DNA from: Arbacia lixula
Taxonomy: Eukaryota; Echinodermata; Echinoidea; Arbacioida; Arbaciidae
Reading direction: 5' to 3'
NCBI GenBank assembly: GCA_963669155.1
Contig: OZ022576.1
Span: 28,377,438-28,441,437 of the forward strand
Length of the DNA stretch: 64,000 nucleotides
The position numbers and the translations under genes were made by a program. The stretch's first letter is position 1. The number at the start of each line of letters is the position of its first letter. This document shows, in pieces, positions 53,085 to 64,000 of the stretch. The notes below the pieces were generated by a model. It ran no database searches and was not told where the DNA came from. It saw nothing but the letters and a program-made list of their open reading frames with translations.

Positions 53085-55010
53085 AAACCTTACAAACTTT
53101 CCCCGGGTAGTTTCGTTTTCAGCTCGAAGACGCGATGTGTAGACAGAGAATAACAACAAAAGTCCACTTTCTAGAGAGAATAACAACATTCTACACCAAA
53201 ACACCCATTTAATATGATCCTGATGTATACAATTGGGACAAATGGCCTATAGTCACGACAATGACTACAACTGCCGATCGAGTGATAAAACCGACACAAT
53301 CTTTGGAATGTCAATGTGTTGTAACTTCATCTATTTTTGAACGAACGATCGACTATTTATGGAGCGAAATGATAGCGAGCTGTACATAGCCCCTGTTCTA
53401 TGACGTCATCCAGTCTGTCGTGAAACGTGGATGGTTTATAGAACACGCAGATCATTTGAAGAGTCGACTCTATTGACCTAAACTCAACAAAACATGCGGG
53501 GGAACATCCTCTTTTCAAAATGTCCATGATTTCTGCTATCAGTAGCCGATATAGGCTTATTCAGGGCAGATGGCAAATATATCATAAATAAGTGCATCGC
53601 ATTCGCGCAGACGGTCTCTTGAAGAAATCCAGCCGTGGTTAAATGAACGCAATTTGCATTGATTGGGTGGTATTCAATTTCTGCACCCAGATGATCATTA
53701 ATATATGAAAAAATGAAAGGTTTCATAACCCTACTCGAGCGGAATTAAGTTAGAAGCTTAAAATGGACTTCCAAGCCCGTCACGTGACTCGTTGCCTAGT
53801 GATGTACATGTAATACGATATTTGCAATAAAGCGAGATTTATTTTGTGGGGGTGACGAGCAATGTGGGAGCCACGACATACCGAACAATGTAAAAACATA
53901 GACATGAAATTTCAAAATTTAACGCTTTTTTATGCTCCCGAAATAGTTTTCCTGTTTGTCAAATTTCAATCCACATTGACCACATCAATTTCCCCACTTT
54001 GTCGTCAAAGCAAGTAGCAGATTAAAATTATCAGAGGCATATTGTTCAAATGATAAACCAGTTACATAATTGTGATACTGAGGATATTTTCATGTCTTGC
54101 GATAAAATGTTTCCCTCCTCCTCCATCCTTCACCTAACAACACACCACACACCTTTTTCAGTAATTGTTATTTTGATTCCATTCAAACACAATTATCATT
54201 TAAATCATAGACTTCACTTAAAGTATATAAAGTATTGCATTGGAAATTGAATACAATTGTCAATCAATTGAAAACAAACTTACGTATTCTTCCATGCTCG
54301 ACGATATACAACTTATTTTAAAGTGAAACAAAGAAAGAATGAATTCAGTTTATCACAAATCACGCCCCTCATGTCCACCCCCACCCCATATGCACCTAAC
54401 TAAAACTATATACGCAAATACGAGTGAAAAGAACACACATCACATACACACACGTACACCCACAACATACACACACACGCATACACATATACAACACCGA
54501 CCCACATACACACATAAGCACACACGCACAGCACAGACACAGTTACCAACTCACGCAAAGTACACACAAACACACATATAAATACACTGGTTACCAGCTC
54601 ACACATTCAAATTAGATCTGCAATGTCATTCCCAGACCTCAATTAATTTATGAAGTTTCCCATGCATGTACATGAGGTGTATCTGCAATCTGCCCGCTTT
54701 AATTGCCAAATTCTTTTCCTCTTTAAAATCCCTTATCATTAACCCTTGGAGGTAAGTTGCTTGTTCTACACATAAACATAGTATAGCTCAGTAAAATTAT
54801 GAGTTCGTTCACACATTTACTTCTATTTGAGTTACCCGAAAATCCCAAATAAATTGTTTTTGAAAATTAATCAAGGATCATGATAATGAAAAGGGTGTTT
54901 TGGTGTAGAATGTTGTTATTCTCTCTCTAGAAAGCGTGGTTGGATGTTTTTCGCTGTCTTCGAGTTGAGAACGAAAGTACACGGGGAAAGTTTGCACCAG
55001 GAGTTTTGAA
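53085..55010. repeat. Inverted pair of about 120-bp copies, 1.65 kb apart
   Basis: 53085-53222 (+) and 54868-55010 (-) match as reverse complements: AAACTTTCCCCG, CAACTCGAAGAC/CAGCTCGAAGAC, TTTCTAGAGAG, AATAACAACATTCTACACC, AAAACACCC. The - strand copy lies in an open frame from ATG at 55075 (MAVSYVYFTSQDANDLVTLY...RITTFYTKTP). The + strand copy reads the same peptide blocks with a stop. The middle holds no recognised gene. Confidence 0.65.
54423..54590. repeat. CA-rich simple repeat
   Basis: Long run of ACACAC interrupted by GC, TA and CC; the open frames in it are low-complexity artefacts. Confidence 0.85.
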
Positions 55011-55075
55011 TTCTTGTATAGAGTGACAAGGTCGTTAGCATCCTGCGATGTAAAATAAACATAACTCACCGCCAT
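54878..55075 (-). CDS. Hypothetical short open frame (unrecognised)
   Basis: 66 codons read from ATG at 55075. The ATG sits in AATGGCGG, a context often found at animal start sites, and is followed at once by GGTGAGT, which could be a splice donor. A decayed inverted copy of much of the frame lies at 53085-53222. No domain recognised, no signal peptide evident. It may be a first exon, a pseudogene or part of a repeat. Confidence 0.25.
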   Translation of the reverse strand: MAVSYVYFTSQDANDLVTLYKNSKLLVQTFPVYFRSQLEDSEKHPTTLSRERITTFYTKTPFSLS

Positions 55076-55163
55076 TCAACCGGCAGTCTGTAGAGGTTTA
55101 AGCGTGACCAACTGCAAACATACCCAAATGCTCCACGTCTTCTAAGTGGCGGGGCCCCCAGAC

Positions 55164-55300
55164 GCCCCCCCCCCCCCCTTAAAAAAGGAGAATAAAAAAA
55201 TAAAATGAATAATTAAAATAATGTATAGATAAATACAAATCGAATATTGTGGTCACGCGAGCCGGGCCACTCACTGTAATCGTACCCCCCCCCCCCCCCG
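55164..55300. repeat. Two C-runs
   Basis: About 14-16 C at 55165-55179 and 15 C at 55286-55300, the second followed by GAAGAAGAAG. Lengths uncertain. Confidence 0.75.
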
Positions 55301-58300
55301 AAGAAGAAGAAAGGAGAAGGAAGAAGGAAACCACGCCTGTTATCAACTCCACGCCTTCCTTCGAGCATCCGTCCCTCTACGTCTCCTTTTCACATGTCAT
55401 CATCCCCATCCGCCCGCCCTCTAGCAACTGTGCTAGTTGCCCACATTCTCCTTTCTTGTCAGTCTATTTCATTAAGTGATGAATACCCATGATAACCATG
55501 AGAAGATGAAAATCGTTCCACGTTTCCAGGGAGACGGATGCTCTAGCGGCGACGCCCCCTTTGGCTATTCTTTCGCTACGTTTGTTAAAATCACGAGAAA
55601 ATTTGATAGTTTTGCAGTAGCAGTAAACGGGACGACCTGGAAAGGGAATGTTTGAACTATTTATATATTTCCCGGTCTTACCTCGATGTAAATAAATCAA
55701 GCCTTATAATGAGAAAACAGGAGAGGGGATTGTTTGCTCCACATTATCAGAAACATCAATCATTTCCTGAAGCGGGCGCGTGTTGTTCTCTCTTTGACCT
55801 CCTTGAAGATACCGTTTCGTTCCCCAGTTCGGTGACTATGTCTATGAGCAGTATCATTATCGAATAATGATTGACACCCACGTGACATCTCCCTCGTACA
55901 AATTTCTTATTGCAAACTTTTTGTCAAGAATCATTACACTATGTTAAGTTCCACCTGTAATATCAACAACTATAGTGCAGATTTTATTGATTATCGCGAC
56001 ATTTTATTTTTATATGGTTTTTGTCTCATTAGTATGTATGTGTACGTTTGTCTGTCTGTTTAACCATTGTATATTATGTGGGAGTCGAGTTCCCCGTATA
56101 TACATGCCAGGGTTATCGAATGTTACTCGCCAGGAAATGAAGGCAGCCAGTCGTTCGATACTGTTAAATGTGAAGGATCGTGCAAGGAAACTCTTTCCAG
56201 GTTGGAAACGCAAGGTCGGGCAGGGGCCAAAGAATAGAAAGACGGAAGCAAAAGCAATATCATTGTGCAGTCCCGAGAAACGATAGGCATTGTGGCAGTT
56301 TGTGGTTATTCCGTAGTATTCAAAACAGAAGACGTTTATCATGATATGCGAGTAAATGTCAAAGACACAGACAATCAATATGTTCAGATTCTCGCCTACA
56401 ATTAGTCTCCTTTTCCCTATTGAATAGATGGAATTGGCCATCTGTTGTCTTTGATTTGCTGCCTCAAGAAAACCTTCACTGTCCGAATGCAAGTTTTAAG
56501 CTTGGTGGTTACAACCATTTTTTTCCAATCGATTTTCATTTCCTTTAAACTCTGTTTATGTTAAAATGTAATTCACAAAACTTACATCATATATTACTCG
56601 TCTTTGTTCTCGGTTCAATGCTTTTATAAAATCAATGATTTGTAATTCTTATACCATTCCGAACTATTTGTTGACAGTCTGCTAAATATTCAGCATTTGC
56701 TTTCATGTGGTGAGTTGAGAAGGCTGTAATTTTACTCGGAGATCTTATCACATCAAATCAAATCAGTTCAGCGGATAAAAGATAGTGCCTTTAATCATGA
56801 TGAAACTTTCATCGGCCTGTATAGTTTATCTATGCTTATCTGCACTCATTCTGAGAAAGAGTAGGATGATAAATCTTCCGTTCGTTTAAAATAGGCCGGG
56901 CAGATTAAGGATGGGCGTGAACTTGATTTATGGAATATATTTTACGCCCCTTTCTGTTGCCCGGAAGTGTGCGGAGGATAGCCTGGGAGGTATTGATTAA
57001 TTCTTATCTAGACATTAATCTTCCTCTGTTTTTGTGTTTGTGTCTAGTTGTCTGCCGAAAGAGAAAAAAAATAGTGTTTTATAATTGATGAATCATCTCA
57101 CTGGAAATATATTGCACGTTTTTTTTTCTAAAGGAGTATATCAGCCCCATGTATAGAGGGGTGTATTATGATGATTCCTTCTTTGCGTTTAACAAGAAGG
57201 GGGATTAGATTAAGGCATGAATAGTGAGACATTGTGACTCGCATCATACTTTTCATGATGCAAGATTCTTTGTTCTATGCGTTAAAATCTATTTATTTAT
57301 CTATTTTATTTATTAAGTCTTTTTTAAACAGGGTAGCCCCATCAATGAGCTTGACACTGTTCTGCCTGGGGGCCCTGTGTGCGAATAACACAATACATGA
57401 ACATAGATTACACAAACAAATGCTGTAAACCTAAATGCAGCGTAGATCAACTGATGAGGTACATAACAAAAGAAGAAGGTGGACCGATGCTTCCACATGC
57501 ATCACATACTAGTATTTATGCCTCGCTAGGATACTATACAAAAAGTATAAATACTTACGGAAGGGGTGCAACACACCTCATAATAAGTGAAGTTGGAATA
57601 GAACCCTAAAGATCAAATATCCCTTTTGCAATTTTGTAAAACATTTCATGAACCACGATCATTGTCACACATCCGTAGAAGCCAATCATCGTCAACAATA
57701 TACCACTTTATACTTTGCCTCTTATACTCAGGCTTTTTTTTTCATGGGAATAGATTAAAATATGTTTTATGCAAATATGATTATTATTATGATGAAGAGG
57801 TGTCGATAAAATCCCTTCACTTATGTAGATGTTGCAGTTTGGAAAGAGTCCTCACAGTATTATTTGTTGTCCGACAACCTTCAAGGTAGTGCGCCCCATT
57901 TTTATTACATTTCTAACTTCTGTAAGACTTTACATGAACCGACGAAATGGAAACATACCTTTACACGTTCATTTATATTGGTTGTTATTTATAAATATCA
58001 ACGTGTCAAATCCAGAATCTTCACATCCAACTTGGCAGGAAGATAATTCCCTGCTATACACCGCTTTCTTTTATATTGACCACATTCGCAAGGAGCTTCC
58101 TTTCAAGACAAAAAATCATCCACTGTTTCTGAGGTTGAGCCTTGCTGAGACCATGCACGAGGCATTAAGACACAACTCACGCCTGGCTACATCAACACAC
58201 CCATTCATCACTCTTGTATTTATCGGAGATGGGCTTTCCAAGACGTATAGAGATTGGCTTCTTGAGGAAAGATGCGTCTCGCTAATTTGTGTTCAATCAT

Positions 58301-59739
58301 GGATGATGGGGCCGAGCTCGCTCGTAAACTTCGCCTATAGCACCGTCAGCTTCCCCCATGTAAGATCAACTATATCTTCACGCATGGAAAACATTTTTCT
58401 TTCTCGATAGCTTGTAAGCTAGTCCGACGCTTTCTCGGACTCAGCACCAAGCTGCATCTAAATTCGAAGGGGACATTAAATAAAAGACAGCGCGATGGTG
58501 ATGAGGGAAAAGTTAGCTCCCTTTAACGCTGTATATAGGCTATTTAACAAGAAAATTTGACAAATTAGTTGTACAATTTCCCATCAAAACCTTGATGACA
58601 ATAGCAATTGTGATGATAACAGGCCATGATAATGTCAGAACTTTACTGCCCTCATCACAGGACTCCGCATTTTGTTAAATTTTGGTATTGATTTTAACAT
58701 TTTCAGATGATTCCTTACTGGTTTCCTAAAAGCACACTAGAATAGTCATGCAGAATGAGGCTCGATTAATCTTTGCCACTTCTACCCCTTCATGCATCCA
58801 TATAAGGGAGGTATGTAGCCACGTTACCAACAATTTAGTAACATTGCTCTTAATATGCAATATTCGTAATGAATTCACAACTTAACCCTTACCTGCATAG
58901 TGATGAGTAATTACATTCACCTGTATTTCGTGACTCAGTTTCCATGGTTTCAAAGAATGGAACTCACTCTGTATCTGTTAATAACGTATGGTTTGAACGA
59001 CGTAAATAAAATCTACATACCCTTCGGAAATGGAATATTGTATATACATTATACCGCTTTGTGGTGAGTGTTTTCTTCCAACATTAGCACCAACAAAATA
59101 TTTATCAAATTAGGGCATTGTCAGAACAATTAGTTCATTTATCACTTGGCCTCAATACGTATAGAAGTATTTGTCATACCCAGCTTCCTTTTCCTTTTAT
59201 TTATGTTGATCTGGCACCATTAGATATCATGCCCATAGTCATCAACTACCAAATACCAACTTCACTAGATTTATTAATGGGAAATTGTGATGTTTAACGT
59301 TTCATGAAATACTGTACTCTTTTGTATAATATTTCGTTGAATTGGACACGTGTTTGTTATTCAAGATTCCACGTCTTACTACATTTTGTACGTCTGCAAA
59401 AAATGTCCAGGAAAAGGGAAACGAATTACACACGATAGTTAGGATTGGTATTAGTGTTGTATTATCATCTTACAAAGTGGCTCCAGGGAGTTTTTTTGGG
59501 GGGCGATGGTGAACATTGACTTGCAAATGTGATAATGTGTGTCTCCGGGCATTGTCATATCATGAACTCTTAAACTGCACCGGAGACGACGTACTATTTG
59601 GCAATCAAGGTGTGGCAAATTAGATAAAATATTATACAGCTTAGTAATTGAGGAGTAGGGAAGGGTTGCGAGTGTAAAGAATTTCGACAGGATGGTCTCA
59701 GTTTACAATGTTAACGGCGACGATTTACAAAATGTGTTA
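55301..59739. other. Non-coding flank, no gene recognised
   Basis: Open frames such as 57829-58410 (193 codons) lack recognisable motifs and splice context. A cluster of GATA/TTATC motifs lies at 56742-57007. Confidence 0.4.
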
Positions 59740-60622
59740 ATTTCTATTATAGAATGGGTGTCAGAATCTCTGCAATCTGATTGGTTAATTACCCGTAATT
59801 TACCATGCATTGTTTTTTACTGGCAGCACGCGATATTAAGACGATATCGCGATACCGAGAATTAATATGATCGATATCGAGATTTAGTATGATCGATACC
59901 GATATTGTTTACCGTAAATGGCGGCACCCACGAAACTCGAGAAGCTTCGGTAAAGTTGGGTGAAGAATTGAAACAAATTTTGGACGATTCAGACGTTGCC
60001 AGTAAGTATAAATTTATCCCACAGCATCGAACACTCATTTTCTATATTCAAACGCTCTGCAGGAGTGAAACAGGTAAATTTGGAAGTAATATCTAACGGA
60101 GAAGTGGACAAACTCGGGTCTGAATTCTACGTTGTCGCAGCACTGTAAGAGTGTGTGCTGCGGTGAGTTGCCTACTAGAGCATGTACACTGTACATTACG
60201 AATACGTTCGTTTGGGCACTCGACGCCACTCTGGACAATCGAAAACAATCGCAGTAAATTGCAGTAAATCTGTCTTTCCTGATATGAAGTGGTTGTTATC
60301 AAATCGAAGCTTGATGAACTTGGTAGTTCTAATCATAAAGACTCTATTTGTCCACTTGACATGGTGTATGGAGAAAATCATGTCATATTTTTAGCTGTGT
60401 TATTTGGACACTTGTCAACGTGAAAGAAGACAACAATTTTAGTCTTGACAGATTTTCCAATCATTGATGATGATTGATGATGAAGATGGATCTCTGCAAT
60501 CTGATTGGTCAATCACAGCCATGCGTCGGTAATTCTGGCCATGCATCGGTAATTACCGACGCATGGCTAGCCATGCATCCGGTAAATACTGACGCATGGC
60601 TAGCCATGCATCCGGTAAATTA
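59740..60622. repeat. Repeat-rich segment with short palindromes
   Basis: CTCTGCAATCTGATTGGT occurs at about 59770 and 60493. GATATCG/CGATAT palindromes cluster at 59831-59905. Two 33-bp units (60558-60590, 60591-60622) each contain the 16-bp palindrome GCATGGCTAGCCATGC. Probably parts of one mobile element. Confidence 0.6.
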
Positions 60623-60676
60623 TGTTAATGGAGATTTTACCCTTTTTTATCAGATTTTGGGGCCCATTCTATAAAA

Positions 60677-60840
60677 CAGATGATGCACAGGTTTATTTCG
60701 TGGGTCAGTAGGATTGTGTACACTCGTTACCTCTGAATTTTGCCCGAAACCCACTCGGCTTCGCCTCGTGGGTTCAGGCAATTCAGAGGTAACTTGTGTA
60801 CACAATTCCTACCGACCCACTCAAACCTGTGCATCATTTG
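60677..60840. repeat. Long imperfect hairpin, 164 bp
   Basis: ATGATGCACAGGTTT to ACCCACTCGG on the left pairs with CCTCGTGGGTTC to AAACCTGTGCATCAT on the right. Internal blocks TTACCTCTGAATT/AATTCAGAGGTAA and GTGTACAC are conserved. About 80-base arms. Confidence 0.88.
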
Positions 60841-61220
60841 TATACTGACTCACCTGATGTTTTTCCGTCGTAGTAGCGATTGATGCTGCTAAATGTGCAC
60901 ACTTATACCAGTACAAATGATTGGTTGAATATGTATGTACAGTACATTTAAGAGGTATGTTAATAGTGAAAGGCGGGGGAGATAAAGTGAATTATATTCC
61001 ACATACTAAGAATGTTGCTATATGATTGGTCAAGAGTTGATCACGTGATGAGGCGTAGTTTTTCCTATCAGATCACCAGAGAATAAAAGTTCGTTACACT
61101 CTAGGTGATAGTACTTTTTGGTTTCGCTGATCTCTTCACTCCTCACAGTCCAAATGCGTGATTAATATTTTGAGTACGCGCGAAATAAAAGTGCGTTACA
61201 CTCGGACTATCACTTGACAT

Positions 61221-61331
61221 CTAACGCGTCCTAACGCGCGTCCTAACGCGCGTCCTAATGCGCGTCCTAACACGCGTCCTAATACGCGTCCTAATGCGTG
61301 TCCTAATGCGCGTCCTAACGCGTGTTCCCCA
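61221..61331. repeat. 12-bp CpG-rich minisatellite (CCTAACGCGCGT)
   Basis: Nine consecutive units, first and last slightly altered. Variants are mostly C-to-T or G-to-A at CpG (ACACGCGT, ATGCGTGT). Each unit holds the alternating purine-pyrimidine block ACGCGCGT. Confidence 0.92.
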
Positions 61332-61429
61332 TGGCAGCGGCTCGGGTTATGGAGATAAGTAAACATTACATTTTTACGTCAAATTGTAATTTTTGGTATA
61401 GATAGTTGGTTTCAGATGTGGAATATAAA

Positions 61430-61597
61430 GCAAATAATCAACTTTTGGTTTCAAGCAATGAGACGAGCTATCACTTTCTCGGCGATCTGAATGTATACGC
61501 TATCTTTCCTCAGCTGCGCTTCGGAAAGATAGCTACATCCAGATCGCCTCGGAAGTGATAGTTCGTCCCATCACCCTCACCAACGCTGATTATTTGC
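61430..61597. repeat. Fold-back element, 168 bp
   Basis: GCAAATAATCA at 61430 and its inverse ending at 61597. Between them GACGAGCTATCACTT, GGCGATCTGAATGTA and GCTATCTTTCC pair with their complements. Centre near CCTCAGCTGCGCTTCGG. Confidence 0.88.
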
Positions 61598-64000
61598 TTA
61601 ATAAAGGAAGGGAGAGAGAAAAAACAACAGGGTGAAGACAGAGAGGACAAGAGAAAAAGGGGAGTAGAGAGAGAGAGAGAGAGAGGGGGGAGGGAGAGAG
61701 AGCAGGAGGAGGGTGACGAAAGAGCGAGAGCGAGAAGAAGACAAGTTCGTTCCTCAAAATCACAGTTCATTGGCCGAGTAGTAACGTTCACGTGATATGA
61801 CATGGCGTGACGTAGTGGGACCCATTCAACCGAGTCGTGGGTGTGATGTTATGTTATGTTGTCGGCCTACGACAGCAGCTAGATACTATCGCAATACATG
61901 ACGTAATACAATAAACATCCCAATAGGCCTTGTGGGCGTAAAGTAAACTAAATTTAACCCACTTCACAGCCACTTTTCCGTCATCAGCAAGAGGATCGTG
62001 CTAAATGTAATAGGCAATCAACGACATGATTGCGGCCAATCAGAGCCCAGTTGAGAAATAATAGCCCAAATTGCCGCCGTAATACAGCCTTAAACCTCCC
62101 CGACCGGCGCAATATCCACGTAGTTGTGGTGTTGACTGAACATGATCATAAACCACGCACTCATATTTCTTTCTTTCGTCGTAGTCGAGGGCTCTTTTTC
62201 CTTTCGCGAGGGAGGCGGAAAAATGGGACAGGAGTCGCGTTCTCATATCCTATTTTCATTGTTGGGAGTCATTTTGTCCTTCTTTGAGGCAGCAACCCAC
62301 ACACCCGTGAGTCTTGTTCTAGAACACGCACGTCTTGTGTTTGACCCAAGTAATAAAATCACGTGTTGGCACTACATCGAATTACAAAATATAGTACATG
62401 TACAACAAAGCTAGGATCACGTGACATATATAATGCATGTACAGTAGCATGTCGGAGTTTGTTATGGAGAAAAAAAACATGCGCAGGCTCGCTTTCTTGA
62501 AGCCGCGCGGCCCCTGCCCTTCTCACATTTGGCGGAGTTTATTGCAAACGATTTTATAAAGCCTTTGAGAGGAAATTGAACATGCGAGGTAAAACATCCA
62601 CCAAGCCTGCAGTCGATGTAAAACATAAAATTAAATTATGTCATTGGAGGCAGCTCGATATCCACATTTCCTGTCATAATGTCAATATTTGAAGGGGTTA
62701 GTCAAAAACAAAAATTGCGTTGAAAACGAACAACCATGAGAAATTATGAAAAAACACACTCTTTTTTTCTATTTCAATTATTTATTCCGCTCTATTAATA
62801 TAAGAAAGACAACATGAAATTAAAGAGATTCACCACTGAATATAATTTGACTTGCGATTGATTAGATATTTGAGATTCGACTTTTCATGCGTTATGGTAT
62901 TTGATAACATAAACGTAAACGAATTCGAATATGTTAAAATGTCAGATCAAAATGTTGAGCGAATCATTTCAAAATGAATCCTTGAAAATCCTGGTTATGA
63001 CAGGCAAAGAATGGAGGAAGAAGAGTAGATAAGAAATGGTGGTGGGGGAGGAAAGAGAAAGAGGTGACTGCACAGGAAAGGGGTGAGGAGAATGGTGCGT
63101 ACAACTGAAGAAATCATTTAGAAATTCTTTCCCCTGCTCACCTGTTTAGATGAGATTAAAAAACGTCTTCTTATCCAAAATTGAGCACATCAATGGCACA
63201 TTAAATTTATGGCACGCCATAATGCTTGCGCTACCGCTTATGTAGAGATTTTGTTCAATGTTTCGTTAAATTTCAGTTGTTCATCAATGTCCAGTTTCTG
63301 GCGTCTTTGGACTACTAGATCTTAATGGAAAAATGGACGAGATTGAACCTGGACCATGACATGATAGATCGAGAACCGTGATGAAAAGCGCCATAAAAGA
63401 GTTGAGATGAGCCCTCTGCAATGATTACACTCGACCAGTACATAAGCTCCAAATGTGTGTCAGCAAATAAAGCAGTAGTAAATGTCGGTAAAAGCGCGGC
63501 TCCATTTTTGTTTTATTTGTGCTTGTTAAATTCACTCCACGTCTTATGACGTTTCACAGTGTTCATGATCTTAAAGTATTTTTTAGGATTGTCAGATAAA
63601 TGTTACTCGTAATTTACTCAGACCAATTGACTACATTTATTTGAGGAGTATGTAGGCGGAAAAGGTTAGTAATGATCTTTTATGCTATATTGAGGTCACA
63701 GCCAAACATGCATTTTCTACCGTTCAGACTACTTGCGTGCGTAACACATTTACCATCATAAATCCAGTTTTACAACGAACAGGAAAAAAAACTTGCAAAA
63801 TTGGGCAATAAATGGTGTTTTAAGTGCAAATGTGACGTAATTGGTGACGTGATGCTATTAAATGACTGACGTGCGGGCATTGTGCATTGGCTTTAGCTTT
63901 GAATCTAACGCCTTCCAATAAATTTCTTTTATCAAATCTGAAATACAGCTGTCCTTTGTTTCGTGTCGTTTATCATGTAGTTATCCATCATCATTACCAC
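61598..64000. other. Downstream end of window, no gene recognised
   Basis: Purine-rich GAGA tract at about 61660-61735. Two short open frames at 62030-62414 look like chance. Nothing else seen to the end of the window. Confidence 0.45.

Noticed and set aside
54339..54615. Overlapping open frames rich in His and Thr
   Set aside because: Translations of a CA microsatellite.
55975..56492. Overlapping open frames on both strands (103 and 160 codons)
   Set aside because: No recognisable domains; overlapping opposite frames of this size can arise by chance.
57829..58410. 193-codon open frame
   Set aside because: No motif, splice context, homologue or composition that I could recognise; left as chance.
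59905..60096. Open frame with ASVKLGEELKQILDD and apparent splice sites
   Set aside because: The implied intron would be only 23 bases, and the ATGGCGGC start is in a different frame that stops after 11 codons; probably transposon debris.
1..64000. CRISPR array, operon or other prokaryotic system
   Set aside because: The tandem repeats lack spacer structure, and the spliced gene shows that this is animal DNA.

Overview
This window is animal (metazoan) genomic DNA: AT-rich, intron-rich and crowded with small transposons. One gene can be read with confidence: ferrochelatase (FECH), the last enzyme of haem synthesis, on the + strand. Ten coding exons were recovered by hand from about 8836 to the stop codon at 46851-46853. 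They join in frame into 396 residues with every intron bounded by GT/AG. The first exon (start codon and the beginning of the mitochondrial presequence) was not identified. The protein keeps the animal-type C-terminal [2Fe-2S] cysteines and the catalytic His and Glu.

The organism is most likely an invertebrate deuterostome, with an echinoderm such as a sea urchin as best guess. The reasons are a vertebrate-like FECH with Fe-S cysteines, a compact-exon/large-intron layout, a CR1/L2-type LINE, many fold-back and TTAA-flanked miniature elements, and a short TTAGGG tract. This is inference; no species-specific marker was seen.

Layout. 1-3289: upstream flank with a perfect hairpin (757-817), a dispersed repeat and a possible LTR. 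3290-7255: a broken CR1/L2-like LINE on the - strand (ORF1, endonuclease, reverse transcriptase, C-terminal region), carrying a small TTAA-flanked element inserted precisely into its coding sequence. 8836-46853: FECH. Its introns hold a pogo-like miniature transposon (10528-11384), a second truncated LINE (11576-12720), several inverted-repeat elements, a 157-bp tandem array packed with AGGTCA nuclear-receptor half-sites (28241-29400), a tRNA-like SINE (about 38262-38340), and a 680-bp pyrimidine tract leading into the last exon. 46854-64000: downstream flank with no gene recognised. It contains a TTAA-flanked element with a G-run/C-run hairpin (48469-49176), a low-repeat stretch that may be regulatory (about 49780-51400), a pair of inverted copies with coding character (about 53085-53222 and 54868-55010), a GATA-motif cluster, and fold-back elements plus a 12-bp CpG-rich minisatellite at 60500-61600.

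No RNA gene, CRISPR array or prokaryote-style operon is present. Most other open frames look like chance or transposon debris.
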